64,000 nt of DNA, from NCBI GenBank assembly GCA_017559185.1, contig JAFYSU010000004.1, positions 1 to 64,000 of the forward strand, read 5' to 3'. Under the pieces are notes generated by a model. That model made no database searches. It had not been told where the DNA came from and worked only from the letters and a program-made list of their open reading frames with translations. This DNA comes from Oscillospiraceae bacterium (GTDB lineage Bacteria; Bacillota; Clostridia; Oscillospirales; Ruminococcaceae). This document shows positions 18,045 through 28,510 of the stretch, in pieces (positions within the stretch are counted from its first letter, which is position 1; each line of letters opens with the position of its first letter). A program made the translations under genes and the position numbers.

Positions 18045-19610
18045 TCAGTTTTCAGCCGGCTGAGAGTCGGTTTCGGTTTGCAGAGTTACAGTTTCTTCGG
18101 TTTCGGCAGCTGTATTTTCAGCAGTTTCTTCTGTGGAAGCTTCTGCTTCTGCGTCAGCAGCTTCCTGTGCAGCAGGCTTGTCGGAAGCAATAACAGCACC
18201 GTCCATAAGGTTGGTGTCCCAAGTTGTAATAACAAGGGTGTCAGCTGTTATGCCGGAAATAACTTCGATGAATTTGTTATCGTCAATACCTGTTTCAATA
18301 AAGGTTTTTGCAGCAACGCCGCCGTTGTTTATGTAAACGTAAGGTTTGCCTTCTTCGTAGTAAACTGCGGACAGTGGAATAACCATTGCATTGTCAGCTT
18401 TTTGTGTGGTTGCAACAAGGGTAACTGTCTGACCGGTGTACAGGTCCTGTGCATCCTGAATACTTGCTTTTACTTTAAACAGACCGCTTGCCTGGTCTAC
18501 CATTGTGGAAATTTCGGTAACAGCGCCTTTGTATTCTTTTTGACCGTTGGTAACGGTAACTTCGTCGCCAACTTCCATAGCATCAACAGCTGTTGCGGAA
18601 ACACTGAATGTAACGGTCATGGAGGTTTTGTTGGAAACTACATAAGCGTAGTTGCTTGTACCTGTCATATCATGTGGGTCGATTGTTTTCATTTCGATAA
18701 CACCGCTGATAGGGGAGGTAACACGGGTATCCTCGAGCTGTTTTACAGCAGCCTTCATGCTTGCAGCAACTACATTAAGCTGTGCAGCAGCGGTAGCGGC
18801 AGCTTCTTCACGCAGCTTGCCGGAGGTGATTTCGTAGGACTCAGCAGCAGCATCCAAGCCGATTTTTGCGGTATCTTTGTTGGTTTCAATGCTGTCGAGT
18901 GTGCTGTCCTCGCTGTTTTTCAGGCTTTTATAATCGGCTTGCAGCTCAGCATACTGGTCTTTGAGGTCTTCGTAAGCATCTTCGGCTTCAAGCAGTTCTT
19001 CTTTGGCTTCTGCCTTATTGCCGGATTCTGCATTATCGTAATTTTCCTGTGCTTCTCTCAAAGCGTCCTTAGCTGCCTCAACTGCAGGTTTGAGTTTATC
19101 CATAGCAGCACTGAGCTCATCAATAGCATCATCAATTTCATCTTCAGTATCGTCGTATGTATCACGCAGCTTTTTGAAAGCATCGCTTGCCTGTTCGTAA
19201 GCGCTTTTAGCCTGCAGGATGTTCAAATCCATTGCACTGCCCAGCTGCTGGTTAATCTGTGCTTCGGTTGCTTCATACTGTGCCTGTGCAGCATCTACCT
19301 GAAGCTGAATGTAGGTGTCGTCCATAGCAAACAGAACATCGCCCTGATTTACGGTATCGCCAACTTCATAGTAGGTTTCGATAACTTCGCCTGCGGATTT
19401 TGGGAAGACATAAACCGATTCGCCCGGCTCAACCTTACCAATGAATTTTGTGGAAAGAGCAAGGTCCGCAGTTCCCGGTGTTTCGGTAACAACGGTGATG
19501 GTTTTAACATCGGAGGATGCTTCGGCTGCTTCTTTTGAACAGCCTGCCATCATGCTTGAAATCAATGCAGCGCACAGCAATACGCTGATGAGTTTTTGTT
19601 TGTTTTTCAC
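18045..19610 (-). CDS. RND efflux membrane fusion protein, HlyD/AcrA family, lipoprotein
   Basis: 521 residues. A signal peptide ends in the lipobox MMAGC (Cys near residue 24), so it should be lipid-anchored on the outer face of the membrane. A lipoyl-like half motif follows (VEPGESVYVFPKSAGEV), then a long coiled coil at ~125-270 rich in Glu/Ala/Lys, then SPISGVIEM and the beta-barrel domain, and a Glu/Thr/Ala-rich low-complexity tail from ~480. The coiled coil is longer than in typical AcrA. GTG start after GGGGG. First gene of the operon. Confidence 0.92.
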   Translation of the reverse strand: MKNKQKLISVLLCAALISSMMAGCSKEAAEASSDVKTITVVTETPGTADLALSTKFIGKVEPGESVYVFPKSAGEVIETYYEVGDTVNQGDVLFAMDDTYIQLQVDAAQAQYEATEAQINQQLGSAMDLNILQAKSAYEQASDAFKKLRDTYDDTEDEIDDAIDELSAAMDKLKPAVEAAKDALREAQENYDNAESGNKAEAKEELLEAEDAYEDLKDQYAELQADYKSLKNSEDSTLDSIETNKDTAKIGLDAAAESYEITSGKLREEAAATAAAQLNVVAASMKAAVKQLEDTRVTSPISGVIEMKTIDPHDMTGTSNYAYVVSNKTSMTVTFSVSATAVDAMEVGDEVTVTNGQKEYKGAVTEISTMVDQASGLFKVKASIQDAQDLYTGQTVTLVATTQKADNAMVIPLSAVYYEEGKPYVYINNGGVAAKTFIETGIDDNKFIEVISGITADTLVITTWDTNLMDGAVIASDKPAAQEAADAEAEASTEETAENTAAETEETVTLQTETDSQPAEN

Positions 19611-19763
19611 CTGAAAAAACCCCCACTTTACTTTAAAATTACTTTTTTAAAACACCCTAAAAAACAAATCCGCTTTATTTTGTCCGACAGGTAAAGCCAA
19701 AAGGCGGCAAGAAAAAAAGTCCTGTGCGGTATTCCCTTACTTATATATAAGCGGAAAAGTTCT

Positions 19764-19792
19764 TTCATATCTTAGACTACAAATATTAACAA
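19764..19792 (-). promoter_or_regulatory. Possible promoter of the RND operon
   Basis: On the minus strand TTGTTA, 17 bp, TATGAA. The -10 box matches only four of six consensus bases. Confidence 0.35.
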
Positions 19793-19836
19793 AATATAAA
19801 CAAAAAGGGTATAGAAGAAAAATATTTTATTAACTA

Positions 19837-19859
19837 AATATTCAATGGCATTGAATATT
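19837..19859. promoter_or_regulatory. 23-bp palindrome, candidate MarR operator
   Basis: Arms AATATTCAATG and CATTGAATATT are perfect complements around a single central base. Flanking bases extend the symmetry imperfectly. It lies ~230 bp upstream of the operon whose last gene encodes a MarR regulator. Confidence 0.5.
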
Positions 19860-20157
19860 AGTTGAGTTGACGATGTTTTTGAGCATAAAGACGGTGTTTC
19901 ACTGCTGCGTTTGCTGCAAAATGTACATTTTATTGTTGCAAGTGACGAAAAAACCTGTCAAAACGCAGAATTTTTGACGAATGTAAAATTGATGTGAAAA
20001 AACGGTTTTGCACGGGGATTTACCAACAAAGTACGGCAGAAAATAAAGTACAAAACAATGCAAAGAAATGTGAAGCCGACACTTGGGGGACAATGAATAA
20101 AAAAGAGAACGAAAAAGCAGAAAAACAGGTAAAACACATAAAGTTCACAGCTTTTAA

Positions 20158-20186
20158 TTGATTATTTCCCCCGAATAGATTATTAT
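20158..20186 (+). promoter_or_regulatory. Promoter for mltG
   Basis: TTGATT, 17 bp, TATTAT, 78 bp before the mltG start. Confidence 0.5.
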
Positions 20187-20264
20187 TGTTATGTTCCATA
20201 ATAATACTTGGAAGAATCAGCTTTTCGGCATTAAGCAGCCGAATGTTTTGGAGGAACAATATAA

Positions 20265-21470
20265 ATGAAAGATAACGACAGAAGATATCGCTCGGAAAAC
20301 GAGCAGAGCCGCCGTTCGCCGCGCAGCACACAAAGCGGACAAAAACCACGCGATATGCGCCCGTCAAAAGGTACTGCACAGCGCCTTAAAGCATCGCAGG
20401 TGGCAAACGGTATGATGATAGTGGCAGGCCTTGTGGCGTTTGCCATTTTCCTTGCAATTTTTATTTTGCAGTCGGCAAGTGACCTGTTTGGTCTTAACAA
20501 GGAAGAAGGCAGAGTGGAAATAACAATTCCCGAAGGGGCATCCATTGGTGAAATAGCCGATATACTTGAAGACAACGGGGTTATTAAGCAGGAGCTCAGC
20601 TTCCGTTTTTATTCAGGCTTTAAAAAGAAAAACGATTTGTACAAACCAGGTACCTACGAAATGGAAACCGACTGGGGTTATGACCAGATAATGTACCGTT
20701 TGTGCAAGAGTGAGGTTGAAACCGCAATTACAACCGTTACCTTTATCGAGGGTATGACAGCGGAAGAAATTGCTGCGGCACTGGAAGAAAAACAGGTTTG
20801 CTCGGCTGAGGATTTCCTTAAAGCTATGGATGAAATTGACTTCGGCTATACCTTTGAAGAAACCTTGCCTGATAACGAAAACCGTTATCATCAGCTTGAA
20901 GGCTACCTATTCCCCGATACCTACGAGTTCTATATAGGTGAGGGTGCAAAATCGGTAGTAAACCGTTTCCTTAACAACTTTAACAACCGATTCAGCGGTG
21001 AAATGTATGCACAGCTTGAAAAATCGGGAATGACACTGGACGAGGTTATTACCCTTGCGTCCATCATTCAAAAAGAAGCAGGCAATCCTGCCGAAATGAA
21101 GCAGGTAGCGGGAGTATTCCACAACCGTCTTAACAGCGGGGCATACCCACACCTGCAAACCGATACAACAACAAACTATATCGGAACTACCTTTATTGAA
21201 GATTACGAAAAAGGCGAAGCCTTGGTTGACGAGGAAAACCAGCATTATATTGATGCTTACAACTCGTTCGACATAAAAGGTCTGCCTGCAGGGCCTATAT
21301 GCAATCCGGGTCTTGATGCAATAAAAGCAGCACTTGACCCTGCAAAACATTCGTACTACTTCTTTGTAAGTGATAAAGCGGGAACCTACTACTACGCACG
21401 AAACTTTGATGAACATCAGGCATACACAGCACGAGTAGCACAGGTAAATGCAAGCCTTAAAAACGATTGA
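20265..21470 (+). CDS. mltG: Endolytic transglycosylase MltG
   Basis: 401 residues. Arg/Ser-rich cytoplasmic N-terminus (1-45), one transmembrane helix (~48-72), then a LysM-like subdomain (EVEITIPEGAS-type start near 85) and the YceG catalytic domain. ITLASIIQKEAG near residue 262 contains the catalytic Glu, followed by AGVFHNRL. It cleaves nascent glycan strands at the membrane and sets glycan length. ATG after TTGGAGG. The U32 peptidase gene follows 20 bp later, as in the yrrL-yrrO region of Bacillus. Confidence 0.93.
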   Translation: MKDNDRRYRSENEQSRRSPRSTQSGQKPRDMRPSKGTAQRLKASQVANGMMIVAGLVAFAIFLAIFILQSASDLFGLNKEEGRVEITIPEGASIGEIADILEDNGVIKQELSFRFYSGFKKKNDLYKPGTYEMETDWGYDQIMYRLCKSEVETAITTVTFIEGMTAEEIAAALEEKQVCSAEDFLKAMDEIDFGYTFEETLPDNENRYHQLEGYLFPDTYEFYIGEGAKSVVNRFLNNFNNRFSGEMYAQLEKSGMTLDEVITLASIIQKEAGNPAEMKQVAGVFHNRLNSGAYPHLQTDTTTNYIGTTFIEDYEKGEALVDEENQHYIDAYNSFDIKGLPAGPICNPGLDAIKAALDPAKHSYYFFVSDKAGTYYYARNFDEHQAYTARVAQVNASLKND

Positions 21471-21490
21471 TAACAGGAACGGAGGAACGC

Positions 21491-22714
21491 ATGAGTAATT
21501 TGTTGATACCGGAAGTTTTGGCTCCGGCAGGAGATATGGAACGCCTTGAATATGCAATTCGCTACGGTGCGGATGCGGTTTACCTTGGCGGGAAAACAAT
21601 GGGTATGCGCACAGCTTCCCAGAACTTTGATTTTGACCAGATGAAAAAAGCGTGTGATTATGCTCACGCAAGGGGTGTTAAGGTTTACCTTACCTGCAAC
21701 ATTCTGCCAAACAACAAGGAAGTGGATGCTCTGCCCGAATACTTCCGTGCTGCCGAAGCAGCAGGCATTGATGCGCTTATAATTGCCGATATTGGCACAC
21801 TCATGGAAGCAAAACGAGTTGTTCCCGATATGGAAATACACATGTCCACTCAGGTTGGTATTGTAAACTACATGACAGCTCGTGAGCTGTACAACATGGG
21901 TGCAAAACGAATTGTTCTTGCGCGCGAAGTTCCATTGGACGAAATTCGTCAAATTCGTGATAAAACACCGCCAGAAATGGAAATTGAATGTTTTGTTCAC
22001 GGGGCAATGTGCGTTTCCTTCTCGGGAAGATGTCTGCTTTCGCAGTACCTTGTGGGCCGCCATGCAAACCGCGGTGAATGTGCACAGCCATGCCGTTGGG
22101 CATACCACCTTGTAGAAGAAAAACGCCCTGGTCAGTACTTCCCAATAGTTGAGGAAGACGGTGCAACCTATATTCTTAATGCAAAAGACATGAACATGGT
22201 TCGCCATATTGACAAGCTGGTTGATGCGGGAATAAACTCCCTTAAAATTGAGGGCCGTGCAAAAAGCTTTTACTATGTTGCTTGCGTTACAAATGCTTAC
22301 CGCAGTGCTGTTGACCACTATCTTAAAGACAGAAACGGCTTTGTTCTGCCAGAATGGATAGACGAAGAAACACGCAAAGTAAGCCACCGCCAGTACACCG
22401 AAGGCTTCTACTTCGGACCACCCGAAAATGGTCAGTATCACGAAACAGGCGGCTATGTTCGCAGTTGGGATGTTGTAGCGGTTGTGGACAAATGCGAAAA
22501 CGGCAAAATGCACCTTACACAGCGCAACAAGTTTTCGGTTGGCGATGAGGTTGAAATAATGATACCTCGTCAGCAGCCTGTTCGCTTTACCGTAAAAGAA
22601 ATGTTCAATGAAGCAGGCGAGTCAATCACTGCGGCACCGCACGCAATGATGAAGCTGACAATTCCGTTTGACGGCAGCTTCCCTGAAGGCTCCATACTTC
22701 GTGTTCAAAAATAA
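21491..22714 (+). CDS. Peptidase U32 family protein, tRNA 5-hydroxyuridine biogenesis (TrhP type)
   Basis: 407 residues. Opens with PEVLAPAGDMERLEYAIRYG; the U32 signature is ECFVHGAMCVSFSGRC near residue 168, followed by RGECAQPCRW, giving the conserved cysteines of the family. Members of this type (YrrO/YegQ/TrhP) use prephenate-dependent chemistry to hydroxylate U34 of tRNAs rather than act as proteases. The ATG at 21491 follows GGAGG; earlier in-frame codons overlap the mltG end. The position after mltG supports the YrrO-like assignment. Confidence 0.88.
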   Translation: MSNLLIPEVLAPAGDMERLEYAIRYGADAVYLGGKTMGMRTASQNFDFDQMKKACDYAHARGVKVYLTCNILPNNKEVDALPEYFRAAEAAGIDALIIADIGTLMEAKRVVPDMEIHMSTQVGIVNYMTARELYNMGAKRIVLAREVPLDEIRQIRDKTPPEMEIECFVHGAMCVSFSGRCLLSQYLVGRHANRGECAQPCRWAYHLVEEKRPGQYFPIVEEDGATYILNAKDMNMVRHIDKLVDAGINSLKIEGRAKSFYYVACVTNAYRSAVDHYLKDRNGFVLPEWIDEETRKVSHRQYTEGFYFGPPENGQYHETGGYVRSWDVVAVVDKCENGKMHLTQRNKFSVGDEVEIMIPRQQPVRFTVKEMFNEAGESITAAPHAMMKLTIPFDGSFPEGSILRVQK

Positions 22715-22721
22715 AAGTAAT

Positions 22722-22756
22722 AAAAACGGAATTGCCTTGGGGGCAGTTCCGTTTTT
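22722..22756 (+). terminator. Terminator after the U32 gene
   Basis: AAAAACGGAATTGCC pairs with GGCAGTTCCGTTTTT, with a T run. Confidence 0.85.
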
Positions 22757-22871
22757 GCAAGCACACAGTTTAAAGTAAATTAACAAATAAAATGTGTGTT
22801 CATGCTACAATGATGAAAATGCTGTAATGTGAAATAAATCTTAGCCAAGCGGCAGAAAGGGGAGAAAGCCA

Positions 22872-23900
22872 ATGAACGAAAAAGATGAATATTTCAGACG
22901 GGACTGTTACACCTACATTGACGGTCAAGGCTTTACACAGTATGACCGATACAGTGTTGAACGCAGAACATTGGCTTATTTTTCGCTTTGTCTTGGCTGG
23001 TGTTTGCTTTTGTCGCTGCTTTTGTCGGCAGTTATGCCTTTTATTCTTATGTACGGCACAAAGCTGTTCATGCCTGCCGTAAGGTTTTACAACAATCAGG
23101 TAATATCCAAAAAATTTGTTTTTTACATTGTGGGCACAATTTCGTATTTTATTGCGATTACTTTACCGTTTGGGTTTATGGTGATTAAAAACAAAATACC
23201 GCGCGGGGTTGTTGTTCCGTCGCGTTCGGTTCCTGCCATGACACTTTTGTCGGCTGTGTGCGTGTGTATGGGAACAGCTGTTGCCGGAGCGTTTTGTGCA
23301 TGGCTTATATCGCAGCTGCTGGGGCAGTTAGGCTTTGCTGTTATTGCACCTGAATTTCCGCTTACAAGGCTTGACGGGGCTTCGGTTTTTGTGCTTTTGG
23401 TACAGCTGCTTGTAGTAGCTCCACTGGTGGAGGAATTTGCTTTTCGCGGTGTAATAATGGGTGTGCTGCGCCGTTGGGGTGACGGTTTTGCGGTAATGAC
23501 TTCGGCGTTTTTGTTTGCTATGTTTCACCGTAATATGTCGCAGTTCCCAAATGCGTTTTTGTGCGGTATGGTAATAGGGTGTGCAGTGGTGTACACAGGT
23601 TCTGTGTGGACAGGTGTGATAATGCATGTGGTTAACAATCTGTTGGCAGTGGGACTTACCTATTTCCAAAGCATTGGTAATGATTTTATGATGTGGATGC
23701 AGCTTTCGCTCATGTTTTTGGCGGGAATTGCCGGATTTGCTTTTATAGCATCAAGCGGAAATACAATCTGGCACAAAAGGCAGTCGTGCCTTTGCGATGA
23801 TGAAAGCGAAAAATACAGGATGTTCTTTTCGCAGCCGGTACAGCTTGTGTGTATGATGGTAATGCTGTCGGGTATAATTCACAACATTAAGCGTATTTAA
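22872..23900 (+). CDS. CPBP-family intramembrane glutamic endopeptidase
   Basis: 342 residues with about eight transmembrane segments. The Abi/CPBP motifs are clear: PLVEEFAFRG near residue 185 (EExxxR), FAMFH near 216 and HVVNN near 256. Such proteases cleave within membranes; bacterial roles include peptide processing and self-immunity to bacteriocins. ATG after AAAGGGGAG. tadA follows 12 bp later, but no bacteriocin genes are adjacent, so a specific substrate cannot be named. Confidence 0.88.
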   Translation: MNEKDEYFRRDCYTYIDGQGFTQYDRYSVERRTLAYFSLCLGWCLLLSLLLSAVMPFILMYGTKLFMPAVRFYNNQVISKKFVFYIVGTISYFIAITLPFGFMVIKNKIPRGVVVPSRSVPAMTLLSAVCVCMGTAVAGAFCAWLISQLLGQLGFAVIAPEFPLTRLDGASVFVLLVQLLVVAPLVEEFAFRGVIMGVLRRWGDGFAVMTSAFLFAMFHRNMSQFPNAFLCGMVIGCAVVYTGSVWTGVIMHVVNNLLAVGLTYFQSIGNDFMMWMQLSLMFLAGIAGFAFIASSGNTIWHKRQSCLCDDESEKYRMFFSQPVQLVCMMVMLSGIIHNIKRI

Positions 23901-24401
<501 letters not shown>

Positions 24402-24406
24402 CAAAA

Positions 24407-24443
24407 TGCTGCTGCGGGGTCGGTTTGCCTGCGGCGGCTTTTT
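24407..24443 (+). terminator. Terminator after tadA
   Basis: A GCTGCTGCGG / CCTGCGGCGGC stem using several G-U pairs, followed by TTTTTAATT. Confidence 0.6.
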
Positions 24444-24562
24444 AATTTTGCTGAATGTGGGCATAAATATCCTTGTATTTACTGATGCTGAAGCCAAAAC
24501 TGCTGTAAAATCGCTAAACTTTTGCCTTAAACGGGCATATCTTTTATGCAAAGCACAGGAAT

Positions 24563-24591
24563 TTGTTTTGGGGAATGGAAACATGTAAAAT
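24563..24591 (+). promoter_or_regulatory. Promoter for typA
   Basis: TTGTTT, 17 bp, TAAAAT, leaving a leader of about 135 nt. No riboswitch recognised in it. Confidence 0.5.
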
Positions 24592-24734
24592 TTCGTTGTA
24601 TAATCTATTGGTTAAAAAAAGGCGAACAATCTTTCGTCGTGAAAAGAGCCGCAAATCAAGCTCGAAAATCTGCTGATGCAAAATATAATGCCGGCAGTGC
24701 AGGGCTGTGTTTAAAAAAGTAAGGAGCAATAAAT

Positions 24735-26555
24735 TTGATTAGAAATGATTTGAGAAACATTGCCATTATCGCGCATGTTGACCATGGCAAAACAACATTG
24801 GTAGACCAGATGCTCAAGCAGAGCGGTGCATTTCGTGAAAATCAGGTGGTTCAGGAGCGTGTAATGGACTCCAACGACCAAGAAAGAGAACGCGGCATTA
24901 CCATTCTTGCAAAAAACACAGCCGTTAACTACAACGGCGTAAAAATAAATGTTGTTGATACTCCGGGCCATGCCGACTTTTCCGGTGAGGTTGAGCGTAT
25001 CCTCAAAATGGTTGGCGGCGTAATTCTGTTGGTTGACTCTTTTGAAGGTCCAATGCCACAGACCCGTTTTGTTCTTCAAAAAGCACTTGAAATGGGTCAT
25101 AAGGTAATTACCGTTATCAACAAAATGGACAAACCTGATGCAAGATGTGACGAGGTTGCCGAAGAGGTAATGGAACTTCTGTTTGACCTTGAAGCAAGCG
25201 ACGAACAGATTGACAGCAAAATGCTGTGCTGTTCCGGTCGTGACGGTATTGCTACCTTTGACCCTGCTGTACCAGGGGTTGACCTGAAAATTCTGTTTGA
25301 TACCATTCTTACCGAAATTCAGCCTCCTCAGGGCGACAGCGAAGCACCTTTGCAGATGCTTATTTCCAGCCTTGACTACAACGACTATGTAGGCCGCATT
25401 GCAGTTGGCTGCATTGAAAGAGGTACTGCAAAAGTAGGCGATAATGTTTGCGTTGTTGATGCAAACGACCCTGATGTTAAAATCAAAGGCAAAATCGTTA
25501 ACCTTTATCAGTACGAAGGTCTTAACCGTGTACCTGCAACTACTGCAACCGTTGGTGATATCGTTTGTATTTCCGGTATTGACAACATTACAATCGGTCA
25601 GACCATTTGTGATGTTAATGCACCCGAAGCACTGCCTTTCGTAAATATCAGTGAACCTACAATCGAAATGACATTCTCCGTAAATGACAGCCCATTTGCA
25701 GGTAAGGAGGGTAAATTCCTTACCTCCCGTCATCTGCGCGAAAGATTGATGAAAGAAACAATTAAAGACGTTTCCCTGCGTGTTACCGATACCGACACTA
25801 CCGAAAGCTTCCGTGTTGCGGGTCGTGGTGAAATGCATCTTTCCGTTCTTATTGAAAACATGCGCCGCGAAGGCTACGAGCTTCAGGTAAGCACACCTCA
25901 GGTGCTTTACAAACATGACGAAGACGGCAAGCTGCTTGAGCCAATCGAAACATTGGTTGTTGATGTTCCTGACTTTGCTGTTGGTGCAGTTATGGAAAAA
26001 ATCGGTTCCCGTAAAGGTGAACTGGTAACCATGAACCCAATGACAGGCAGAACTAAAATGGAATTTAAAGTTCCTTCCCGCGGCTTGTTCGGTTACCGCA
26101 ACGAATTTTTGACCGACACAAAAGGTGAGGGCATTATGTCCAGTGTGTTCGACAGCTATGCACCTTTCAAAGGCGAAATTTCCAAAAGAAACACAGGTTC
26201 TCTTATTGCATTTGAAACAGGTGAAGCTGTTACCTACGGTCTTTACAATGCACAGGAACGCGGTATTCTGTTCATTCCTGCTGGCACACCTGTTTACGAA
26301 GGTATGGTAATCGGTCAGTCCCCAAGAGCCGAAGACATGGCAGTAAATGTATGCAAAAAGAAACAGCTTACCAACACCCGTGCTTCCGGCAGTGACGATG
26401 CACTTCGTCTTACACCGCACAAGGTAATGGGTCTGGAACAGGCTATCGAATTCATTAAGGATGACGAGCTTATCGAGGTTACTCCTGCAAATATCCGAAT
26501 TCGCAAAAAAATTCTGAACAACCAGCTCAGAATGAAAAAGAAAGCAGTAAAATAA
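24735..26555 (+). CDS. typA: Translational GTPase TypA/BipA
   Basis: 606 residues, full length. G1 [12 protein letters not shown] at residues 13-24, the switch region with RERGITI, G3 DTPGHADF and G4 NKMD, then EF-G-like domains and the BipA C-terminal domain. It is a ribosome-associated GTPase needed for assembly under stress. The start is TTG at 24735, nine bases after AAGGAG; no ATG fits better. Confidence 0.96.
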   Translation: MIRNDLRNIAIIAHVDHGKTTLVDQMLKQSGAFRENQVVQERVMDSNDQERERGITILAKNTAVNYNGVKINVVDTPGHADFSGEVERILKMVGGVILLVDSFEGPMPQTRFVLQKALEMGHKVITVINKMDKPDARCDEVAEEVMELLFDLEASDEQIDSKMLCCSGRDGIATFDPAVPGVDLKILFDTILTEIQPPQGDSEAPLQMLISSLDYNDYVGRIAVGCIERGTAKVGDNVCVVDANDPDVKIKGKIVNLYQYEGLNRVPATTATVGDIVCISGIDNITIGQTICDVNAPEALPFVNISEPTIEMTFSVNDSPFAGKEGKFLTSRHLRERLMKETIKDVSLRVTDTDTTESFRVAGRGEMHLSVLIENMRREGYELQVSTPQVLYKHDEDGKLLEPIETLVVDVPDFAVGAVMEKIGSRKGELVTMNPMTGRTKMEFKVPSRGLFGYRNEFLTDTKGEGIMSSVFDSYAPFKGEISKRNTGSLIAFETGEAVTYGLYNAQERGILFIPAGTPVYEGMVIGQSPRAEDMAVNVCKKKQLTNTRASGSDDALRLTPHKVMGLEQAIEFIKDDELIEVTPANIRIRKKILNNQLRMKKKAVK

Positions 26556-26560
26556 CAGTA

Positions 26561-26590
26561 AAAAACCTTGCCGTCAGGCAAGGTTTTTTT
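26561..26590 (+). terminator. Terminator after typA, bidirectional
   Basis: AAAAACCTTGCC / GGCAAGGTTTTTTT. The A run on the 5' side means it can also end the minus-strand gene at 26630. Confidence 0.88.
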
Positions 26591-26629
26591 GTTTAATAAG
26601 GGTTTATGTAAAATTAAGGGTGGTAAAAA

Positions 26630-26791
26630 TCAGCATGATTTTTCAGCGTTTTGCTCGCAGCAGGACTCAACCGCGTCATTCCAACCGCTGCGGTATGCCG
26701 AGCGAACAATATCAAACAGCAGCTGTTCGAAGCTGTCGTAAACTTTATTGTCTATAAATTTGCTGAATTTGGCTTCCATTTCGTTTTTCAT
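26630..26791 (-). CDS. Small hypothetical protein (53 aa)
   Basis: A short frame with a good ribosome binding site (GAGGTG, six bases, ATG). The peptide is a charged helix with FEQLLFDIVRSAYRSG in the middle and a Cys-Cys pair near the C-terminus. It lies 31 bp downstream of the acyltransferase-like gene on the same strand and is probably cotranscribed with it. Not recognised; no signal peptide or membrane segment. Confidence 0.6.
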   Translation of the reverse strand: MKNEMEAKFSKFIDNKVYDSFEQLLFDIVRSAYRSGWNDAVESCCEQNAEKSC

Positions 26792-26822
26792 GGATAACAC
26801 CTCTATCTTTCGTTTTTAATAA

Positions 26823-27590
26823 TTATGAGCTAAACAAGCTTTTGCGGAGAATGCCGACCAGCGTAAAAATAAAAATCAAAACAGGCTGATGCAGCAGGTA
26901 GACTGCAAGGGAATTTCGTCCGCAGGCAGCCCAAAAAGGGAACCGCAAAACTGTGAGTGCAGCAGGAACACCTTTTATGGCAAGAAGATGTCCTATACGG
27001 CTGCCGGCAAGGAATAAAAAGCCCCACGGCAAAAGGGGAAAATAATCCGCAGATACAAAGTCGGCAGGGGCAAACCCAACGGCTGCAAACCAGAAATTTG
27101 TGTATAGCTGCGGTGAAAGGTCAAGCAAGGGGAAAGCAAAAAAACCTACTTTGCGGCTTGGTACAAGCCATGTTGCCGCAAAAAGCAAGAACAAGGCAAG
27201 GGCAGACAAAGTCTGCGGAAGTTGGTTTAAAACAACTGCTGCAAGGGGATACAAAACCATGCAGACGCCCAGCAGATGAAGAATGCCGAATAAAATGGGT
27301 TCTGCGGGTGTGACAAGCATTGTGCTTAATGAAACAGCAAGAGCACAAACAAGGGTTTTAATGCCGCGCTTAAAGTTGCTGCGGCTGAAAGAACAGGTAA
27401 TGCCTGCAATCATAATAAAAACACCGGCAAAAAAAGATTGCAGAAAACGCATTGGTGCTGAGTAGAAAAAAGGAATGTATACATTATACAAAGCGTAAAT
27501 GTCGTACATGGCATGATACAGTACCATTAAAGCGAGGCATATACCTCGCAGTTCGTCCAAAGAGTGTATGCGCACGGTGCTGCTTTTCAC
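26823..27590 (-). CDS. HGSNAT-family (DUF1624) membrane acyltransferase-like protein
   Basis: 255 residues with about seven transmembrane segments. The start SLDELRGICLALMVLYHAMYDI is the family signature, with His and Asp in the first helix, and a GILHLLGVCMVLYP segment follows. Human HGSNAT acetylates glycans across the lysosomal membrane; bacterial relatives are presumed to modify envelope polysaccharides. GTG start after AAAGGAG. Confidence 0.8.
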   Translation of the reverse strand: MKSSTVRIHSLDELRGICLALMVLYHAMYDIYALYNVYIPFFYSAPMRFLQSFFAGVFIMIAGITCSFSRSNFKRGIKTLVCALAVSLSTMLVTPAEPILFGILHLLGVCMVLYPLAAVVLNQLPQTLSALALFLLFAATWLVPSRKVGFFAFPLLDLSPQLYTNFWFAAVGFAPADFVSADYFPLLPWGFLFLAGSRIGHLLAIKGVPAALTVLRFPFWAACGRNSLAVYLLHQPVLIFIFTLVGILRKSLFSS

Positions 27591-27784
27591 ATTTCGGACT
27601 CCTTTCCTTGCTGCCGAGTGGTTTTGTTTTTCCTTGCAGCTTTATTATAATTGAAGCAATGTGTTGAAAATCAAAGAAAACTGTAGCTGCTGCAAAAAAG
27701 TGTGAAAAAGAACGCTATATGTGGAGACGATATGAAAAATACGGTGTATGAAGAATAAAAAAGGGTCATTTAAAGTCGAAATGT

Positions 27785-27812
27785 TTGCGGTTTTTGCAAA
27801 ATTTGCTATAAT
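27785..27812 (+). promoter_or_regulatory. Promoter for the prolyl-tRNA editing gene
   Basis: TTGCGG, 16 bp, TATAAT, 68 bp before the start. Confidence 0.5.
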
Positions 27813-27880
27813 AATTGCGGGTTCGAAAAATGGTGAAATACAGCGGTATTTTTATGCTTTTGGAATAAAGGAGTAAAAAA

Positions 27881-28384
27881 ATGACGGAGCTTGAAAAACT
27901 TACTTACGAACGCTTGGACAAAGCGGGTGTGAAGTACGAAGTAATACAACACGAAGCAGTGTTCACAATGGAAGATTTGCAGCAGGCGGGTATATGCGAT
28001 TTGGGAACTATGTGCAAAAACTTGTTTTTGCGTGATGCAAAGGGAAGACGGCATTTTCTTGTTGTTACAACCGAGGAAAAAGCCGCAGACATGAAGCAGC
28101 TTGCAGCGGAGCTTGAAAGCACTCGTCTTAGCTTCGGCTCGGACGAAAGATTAATGAACTGCCTTAAACTTACGAAAGGTTCGGTTACACCGCTTGGCGT
28201 GCTGAATGATGATAACCTTGCGGTTGAAGTGGCATTTGACAAAGACCTTGCAGGAAGTGCGAAACTTGGTTTTCACCCATGCATAAATACCGCAACTGTA
28301 TGGATGAGCTTTGATGACATTTACCGTATGGTAAAAGAGCATGGAAACAGCATAAAAATGATTGAAATTAAGGGTAATGCTTAA
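27881..28384 (+). CDS. Prolyl-tRNA editing protein (ProX/PrdX, YbaK-EbsC superfamily)
   Basis: 167 residues, the typical free-standing PrdX size. Segments KYEVIQHEAVFTMEDL, KNLFLRDAKGRRHFLVV, GSVTPLGVLND and GFHPCINTATVWMS follow the family order. It hydrolyses mischarged Ala-tRNA-Pro. ATG after AAAGGAG. Confidence 0.93.
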   Translation: MTELEKLTYERLDKAGVKYEVIQHEAVFTMEDLQQAGICDLGTMCKNLFLRDAKGRRHFLVVTTEEKAADMKQLAAELESTRLSFGSDERLMNCLKLTKGSVTPLGVLNDDNLAVEVAFDKDLAGSAKLGFHPCINTATVWMSFDDIYRMVKEHGNSIKMIEIKGNA

Positions 28385-28510
28385 AGCTTAATATTAGTTT
28401 TAACAAAACTGTGATATAATAATTCAAACAACAGTTTATAATGCTGTTTGGGCATGAAAAAAGTTTTAAAGAGATTATTCTTTCGAAAAACGGAGGACAA
28501 TTTTTAAATT

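Larger units (their letters stand above)
19611..20264. other. Divergent intergenic region between the RND operon and mltG
   Basis: 654 bp with a possible minus-strand promoter, a 23-bp palindrome and a plus-strand mltG promoter (listed). The remainder, 19865-20150, is AT-rich and I see no gene in it. Confidence 0.6.

Noticed and set aside
18078..19538. Long plus-strand frame opposite the membrane fusion protein gene
   Set aside because: Cys/Phe/Asn-rich shadow of a clear HlyD-family gene.
24402..24734. SRP RNA (ffs) near tadA
   Set aside because: I looked for the conserved SRP GGAA-tetraloop domain with its flanking asymmetric loop and did not find it; only a terminator and promoter are present.
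24711..26420. Long open frame antisense to typA (about 569 codons)
   Set aside because: typA is unmistakable on the other strand; the antisense frame arises from its codon bias and has a Cys/Asn/Phe-rich composition without family motifs.
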